Shown: in pieces, positions 60,401-64,000 of the stretch
Layout of the letters: every line of letters starts with the position of its first letter
How positions within the stretch are numbered: the first letter of the stretch is position 1
NCBI RefSeq assembly: GCF_024713945.1
Contig: NW_027461521.1
Coordinates: 126,501-190,500 of the forward strand
Direction: 5' to 3'
Source: Dermatophagoides farinae
Lineage: Eukaryota > Arthropoda > Arachnida > Sarcoptiformes > Pyroglyphidae
DNA length: 64,000 nt
Notes under the pieces: generated by a model
The model's input: only the letters and a program-made list of their open reading frames with translations
Database searches by the model: none
What the model was told of the DNA's origin: nothing
Translations under genes and position numbers: made by a program

Positions 60401-63400
60401 AAGCGTTGGAAAAGCGATGTAACGCAAAATTGGAAGAACGACTTGGAACAGGTTATTTGTGTGTATCTTTGTAGACTTAACCTCTTGATCTAGCTGAGTA
60501 TTGATTACGGATGGAAGCCCGATGAAAAACCTCAAAAGCGACTCTCTGTGGTTTTTAGCCAAAGTTTCGTCACGGATGTCTTTGTGTACCAAAATCAAAG
60601 TATTTAAAAAAGATTTGTCGTAAATCTTCGTGAAACAGAAATATAACAATCTCTGCGCTGCTAGAGCAAGTTCTCCATGGTAGGATTGTTGGTCGTAGCA
60701 TTTTTTCTGAATTAAGTTAGTCAAAGCTACCGGATAGAGAAAAGTCTCGATAGTATGCATGGACAAATTATCCTTCATCTTGAACAATAGTTGAAGTGCA
60801 TCTTGTCTTTCGACGCTTTGAATTGAAATTAGTTTTGAAAAAAAAACATCTAAGCTTTTACAGCTGACGTCCGGATCGTTACAAACCATTTCACTGAATG
60901 ATGCTGATATGTCGAAGTAAAGATCTATACATTCAGATTCGTTCATCGAACAACTTATCGAGTTTGCGCAAGGTTGTAAATATTTAATCACCATTTGGAC
61001 CACCATAATATAAAATTCGTAAACCTTTCGAGAAGTAACCCAAGCATCTGCGTTGCGTGACTCCACCTGAACGTTTTTCAAAAAACGCAAATATGAGTAG
61101 ATAAATCCAGCTGAAGCTGAAACCTGATTTTCATCGTCAAGCTTACTTTCAGTAATTGAAGAGGCCAATGAAGAGAAGAAATAACTCCAAAATCTTTGTA
61201 AACAAAGTAAGAGACTTATATTAGTGTTGCTGTCTGATTGGATTTTAGAAATAGTTTCCAGTAATACCGGAGCATAATCGAAAAACCAAGTGTTTCGGGC
61301 AGAAGAAGAAACTAACTTCTGAATGTGGTACTTATCGTTATTTTTAGTAGTTATCGAAAAAATAAGTCCGTGGTTCAATAAATAGCTGATAATATTTATT
61401 TTTAGGTCTTCTAGACTGGTCGAGCCGCCGGCATGCACAAGTAAATAAGAAAAAATCAGAGTCAAAAAAACTTCTTGAGCCTTTTTAAGCGAGTTTTCGT
61501 TTAATTTTTTAACAACCTTGATGCTGAGTATGGAAAAAAATTGAACAGCGTAAGCATCTTCTGAAGAGTTGATATATTTAACAATACTTCCAATATTAGT
61601 TGCTTCGTTCCAAAATTGCGATAAGTTTTCAATTTCAGATATATTGTACCCTATGGAAATTAGTATGATAAGTTTAAACAGTAATCTATTTATTTCAATG
61701 GTGTCCAATGTAGTCATCTTGTAAATGAAAATAAAGTATTTAAACAGCTGTGAATAAAACTCAAAATTATCAAGTGCCAATAAAGATTTTTCAGCGCTAA
61801 CAGAAAAGCTTACTACATTAAAAACAGACTCAAGCAGAGACGTAATCGTAGTCAACAGTACAATGTAAAAATATTCTTTATTCTTAAATTTTTTCAGACT
61901 AATAATCTGCACATTAGACTCAACGAACTCGTTGTAATGTGGTAAAGAAAAAACAAGAATCTTGAGTAATTTATCCATATTGTCTTTGTTAATCAAAGAA
62001 GCAGCGTTGCTCACTTTGGAATAACGAATCGTGTTAATGATAACCTCAATAGAATGTTTCATTTTTCGAAAAACCAACATTTCATGGTTTAACAAAAGAG
62101 CTGAAGAAACTTTAGTAGCGAATGTTAGCAAGTTAATAACGCAAGAATAATTTAAAATTAAGCAGTCCCACAATTGTTGGTTACAACTAAACATGATTGA
62201 TTGTGATTTAGTCAAAACTTCTGGGTTGTCCTCTGCACTGAGTTCGTCTTCATCGTCACTGGAAACATAGTCTGCTTCATCTAGTTCTTTTTTTGAAATT
62301 TTTGTAACTATTTCTTTCTTACCTCTAGAAATTTCTTTAGTCATAACCTCAAAAAGCCTGACGTTGTTGCTGCGTAAAATATTTTTTATCAGAATGTTCA
62401 CGACGGTTATTAAGTCAAATACTCCGTTGAAGTTTGCCAATGAATTTGTCGAAATATTCTTTGGCAGTTGAAAAGTCGACACATCAACCGCAGAAAAAAT
62501 TTTTGCGATGACTTCTGAATACAGAGAATAACACCAACATGCTTGTTCATTGGTAAAGAAAAAGTATAAAAATTTTGTAGTTTGATATGACGGTAAACAG
62601 TGGAAGTTCACACAATAACCATTAATCTCCTCACTAATTAAATCAATCATTTCATAAATAAATGGTGTGCACAGTTTTTGCATTTCTTCAAAATGATTGC
62701 ATTGAATAATGCAACGGGTAGTGTAGTTCAAACATGACTTCAAGACTGTTTTTGTGCTTTTCGTTAAACATGCAAAAAAAGCAGTATTCTCATCAATAAA
62801 ATCTGAGAACTCATTGTCGGTTTGTTTTAAACTACTGATCTTGCGTGATAGCGTGCTGAAAAGCTCAAACAATGAAACCACTAAAAGATTAAAAAATAGA
62901 TAACAAAAAGAATCGTCAACAAAGCTTTTAGAATATAGTAAAGTAAACATTTCTAAAACCAATTCCAATGTTTTGAACAGTTCAAAAGGAAATTTAATAA
63001 TTTCTCGAATGGAAACATTCCCTTTGCTTATTTTGTACAGTAAAGCTAGTTTTTCATGAATCATTATATCGTGAACAGGTGCGGATTCAAAGATAGATTT
63101 GTAAGTCATCTGAGATTTTACGTTAGAAATACATTGATTAATAAAATGAGTTGCTTTCGATACATAAGAAATATTTAAATCGTATGAAGTTTCGAGCAAC
63201 AGTTTATTCATTATCAGGCTAATCATTTTCAAAGCTTCTTTATTCCAAACAATATCAAACCTCGTAAACAAAGTACTTAGGAAGCAACGTGACTTTTTAG
63301 ATCTACTTCTGGTGACGTTGGTAAAAATCAAATACATTAAAATTTCTTTGTTAACGTCGTCGCCTAGCGCGAAAGACATTGATCCTAGTTCAGTTTGTAT

Positions 63401-64000
63401 AGCCTTTAAAAACCCGTGCTTTGAGTTAATACACAGTTCTAACTTTTCGTATAAGTCCGCGGTAACAACTCGGCGACCGAAAATTGCAGTGCTGTTTTGT
63501 TTGATAAATTTTAAACAAAGAATATGGCACTTTTTATTGTCCAAAAGTAAAAGGTGATTCAACACCAAATCATAAACAACTTGATAAATGTTTACATCAT
63601 CGGCAGATTTTTTTTTGGTTGCAAGCATTGAATTTTTAGAAAGTGGCATAAGCTCATTTACAATTTCAAGAAGTGAATTGATAATACTTTGCTTAGACTC
63701 GGTAGCAATATTATCGTATAAGTCATTTAATTGTTCGGTTGTAAAAACAAGTGAAATAATTTTTTTAGAATGAACAACACTGATTTTTTTAAGTAATAAA
63801 CTGATCAGCTCAGTTGCCAAAATTAGTTGTAGATCTGCAAACGTCGCTTCAGAACGTTGATACTCGTAATTCATCTCATTTTTAAAGCTAGAAACAATTT
63901 GTCTAACAAAGTTAATCATGAATTCCAGGTATCGGATTCGATTTATCACGATGTTTGCAGTACTGAAGTTAATGATAGATACATCAGGCAATCTATTTGC
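57464..64000 (-). CDS. UTP20: UTP20 (DRIM), giant HEAT-repeat protein of the SSU processome (5' end outside window)
   Basis: The frame is open to the right edge, so the N-terminus is missing; 2178 codons are present, against about 2500-2800 for whole Utp20. The protein is an uninterrupted alpha-solenoid. The clearest family signature is near 60100-60250: DVKIREAARKSLRYYVENLP, then KLKQKMQKGLARVSYNVTVS, matching Utp20 R-x-x-A-R-x-x-L...L-x-x-x-L-x-x-G-Y-x-x-H-V-L-x-Y-T-V-H-x-L. It is followed by the expected E-E-M-H-R-I-F and VAYLDLSYISTRI segments. An acidic insert (EADYVSSDDEDELSAEDNPE) lies near 62240. Utp20 braces the 5' domain and U3 region in early pre-40S particles. UTP23 and NOB1, also here, act in the same pathway. 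Another giant HEAT protein is possible but less likely. Confidence 0.7.
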   Translation of the reverse strand, partial: ANRLPDVSIINFSTANIVINRIRYLEFMINFVRQIVSSFKNEMNYEYQRSEATFADLQLILATELISLLLKKISVVHSKKIISLVFTTEQLNDLYDNIATESKQSIINSLLEIVNELMPLSKNSMLATKKKSADDVNIYQVVYDLVLNHLLLLDNKKCHILCLKFIKQNSTAIFGRRVVTADLYEKLELCINSKHGFLKAIQTELGSMSFALGDDVNKEILMYLIFTNVTRSRSKKSRCFLSTLFTRFDIVWNKEALKMISLIMNKLLLETSYDLNISYVSKATHFINQCISNVKSQMTYKSIFESAPVHDIMIHEKLALLYKISKGNVSIREIIKFPFELFKTLELVLEMFTLLYSKSFVDDSFCYLFFNLLVVSLFELFSTLSRKISSLKQTDNEFSDFIDENTAFFACLTKSTKTVLKSCLNYTTRCIIQCNHFEEMQKLCTPFIYEMIDLISEEINGYCVNFHCLPSYQTTKFLYFFFTNEQACWCYSLYSEVIAKIFSAVDVSTFQLPKNISTNSLANFNGVFDLITVVNILIKNILRSNNVRLFEVMTKEISRGKKEIVTKISKKELDEADYVSSDDEDELSAEDNPEVLTKSQSIMFSCNQQLWDCLILNYSCVINLLTFATKVSSALLLNHEMLVFRKMKHSIEVIINTIRYSKVSNAASLINKDNMDKLLKILVFSLPHYNEFVESNVQIISLKKFKNKEYFYIVLLTTITSLLESVFNVVSFSVSAEKSLLALDNFEFYSQLFKYFIFIYKMTTLDTIEINRLLFKLIILISIGYNISEIENLSQFWNEATNIGSIVKYINSSEDAYAVQFFSILSIKVVKKLNENSLKKAQEVFLTLIFSYLLVHAGGSTSLEDLKINIISYLLNHGLIFSITTKNNDKYHIQKLVSSSARNTWFFDYAPVLLETISKIQSDSNTNISLLLCLQRFWSYFFSSLASSITESKLDDENQVSASAGFIYSYLRFLKNVQVESRNADAWVTSRKVYEFYIMVVQMVIKYLQPCANSISCSMNESECIDLYFDISASFSEMVCNDPDVSCKSLDVFFSKLISIQSVERQDALQLLFKMKDNLSMHTIETFLYPVALTNLIQKKCYDQQSYHGELALAAQRLLYFCFTKIYDKSFLNTLILVHKDIRDETLAKNHRESLLRFFIGLPSVINTQLDQEVKSTKIHTNNLFQVVLPILRYIAFPTLFAKHRVAGKRYVQRDKSMVKTGEKLAINSLAVGALLKSIQYLEEIHKRKELVMLIGAIIKCLVCTDVKIREAARKSLRYYVENLPFSDTLFLFSKLKQKMQKGLARVSYNVTVSALLQVILPIEKARKNEHRQLKSEDEKLVPSFLPIGLEICEEEMHRIFLNESNYAVVVGKNTKKSMDPTKKALAKEYYKLEAHNIIACLVAYLDLSYISTRIINFLLGMLSGKSFYFKDTFTGLTIPFLTRISDLIKNVLLMALNRSDRSPEKYISFFIEQMKETLKMHLEIALRQENYKNFKTFMQVFGIKIDSTPISKKNNKLTYEEKKSLVYTLQPCVASGERLENHFVQKKSTYDKSIQAKLLAQYLIDFLLTFIRSNVVSNPDYQQRLLELPNLNELYVILFDILSSELYTLKSGCASIIYYLIETKMKTLTKLSTDSFAQDSLLSLEKIKLLLQYVSDSFSRLPTVLNESSATVVTVNNKLVLRLIVLFSCKKYKDVYGSLYVLLSELNFIKSLLTTLSLFLTNQKVFSNKILQAISSSLEIFNYIISQQPINYKVALFENKNVASSEDKTVAVKKSPFSEDSVKMIHNISNNTLKLLVANAHSQLSYKDNFIENKILRIAKVTLANYLLRFPLSRKRILDFFNNILVQLNSTDERVHFIALTILMNIFLNIPASFLLGPVVLPSLVLVASLLDKLAREKELNFEANNSIEHVYYVYLFKILTKLSSTLDTYDLVIKCAQAISKNIYGLILLCLITMKVSIENKIYNTHYELQNKMFSIFLNFGDLSPSSSKLYAKQESKYQSEHMIYAYSADKTDLVLWNTNKNNDSRDLLLLHDYYYHYNILSALADYLLFALSHESTDLISYYCKNNTKFLLMIEKLTILVVESALSADPVPLPMSLLFKFLVGIIKNKLDADHDRNAVINSTYSILMQINKLGSSIIEDVLNKAINNFKVAEPDNLIFLYPNGLGSLIVAANHLE

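Noticed and set aside
1-64000. Microsporidian or rozellid origin, suggested by short introns and compactness
   Set aside because: Complete large housekeeping proteins do not fit a reduced microsporidian, and the CPW-WPC and FHA-RINGv proteins point to alveolates; kept only as a less likely option.
1-64000. Transposons, CRISPR arrays, integrated viral genes, rRNA
   Set aside because: No transposase, reverse transcriptase, terminal repeats, spaced direct repeats, viral protein signatures or rRNA stretches were seen on either strand.

Overview
The window is nuclear DNA from a unicellular eukaryote with a compact, strongly AT-rich genome. Genes lie on both strands, mostly 50-500 bases apart, with standard stop codons (TAA, TAG and TGA all end recognisable proteins) and very few introns. 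The introns that can be placed are tiny, 27-48 nt, most with a GTAAGT donor. Lineage clues are a two-domain CPW-WPC surface-type protein (50067-51431), a family known from apicomplexans and their alveolate relatives, and an FHA/RINGv protein of a kind I associate with alveolates. My best guess is an apicomplexan or gregarine-like alveolate, held with moderate confidence; no rRNA or organelle marker is present to settle it.

Layout. 1-22.7 kb: eIF4G (cut by the left edge), PAN2 without a WD40 domain, a four-TM protein, MCM6, a degenerate AAA protein, SEC62, a condensin-G2-like HEAT protein, a coiled-coil pseudokinase, an unknown protein, an ABHD17-like hydrolase, SAR1 and the 5' half of SMC2. 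22.7-35.9 kb: a block in which nearly every gene (SMC2 3' half, a polytopic membrane protein, a class 3 lipase, a CSB/Rad26-like SNF2 ATPase, an EF-hand protein, a subtilase and others) is broken by single-base shifts, mostly in homopolymers. Conserved residues and lengths survive across the breaks, so I read this as a poorly polished assembly stretch rather than a pseudogene cluster. UTP23 in the middle is intact. 36-64 kb: clean long genes: NOB1, FHA-RINGv, DTD1, the divergent lid pair RPN7/RPN3, SEC24, SKP1/SUMO, a secreted novelty, NAR1, the CPW-WPC protein, a PI4-kinase III alpha and a huge UTP20 cut by the right edge.

The genes are core housekeeping functions: translation and mRNA turnover (eIF4G, PAN2), small-subunit ribosome assembly (UTP20, UTP23, NOB1), ER entry and exit (SEC62, SAR1, SEC24), chromosome replication and condensation (MCM6, SMC2, condensin-G2-like), ubiquitin/SUMO/proteasome (RPN3, RPN7, SKP1, SUMO, all within 39.8-47.3 kb), Fe-S assembly (NAR1) and phosphoinositide signalling. 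I see no mobile element, CRISPR array, tRNA or rRNA gene.
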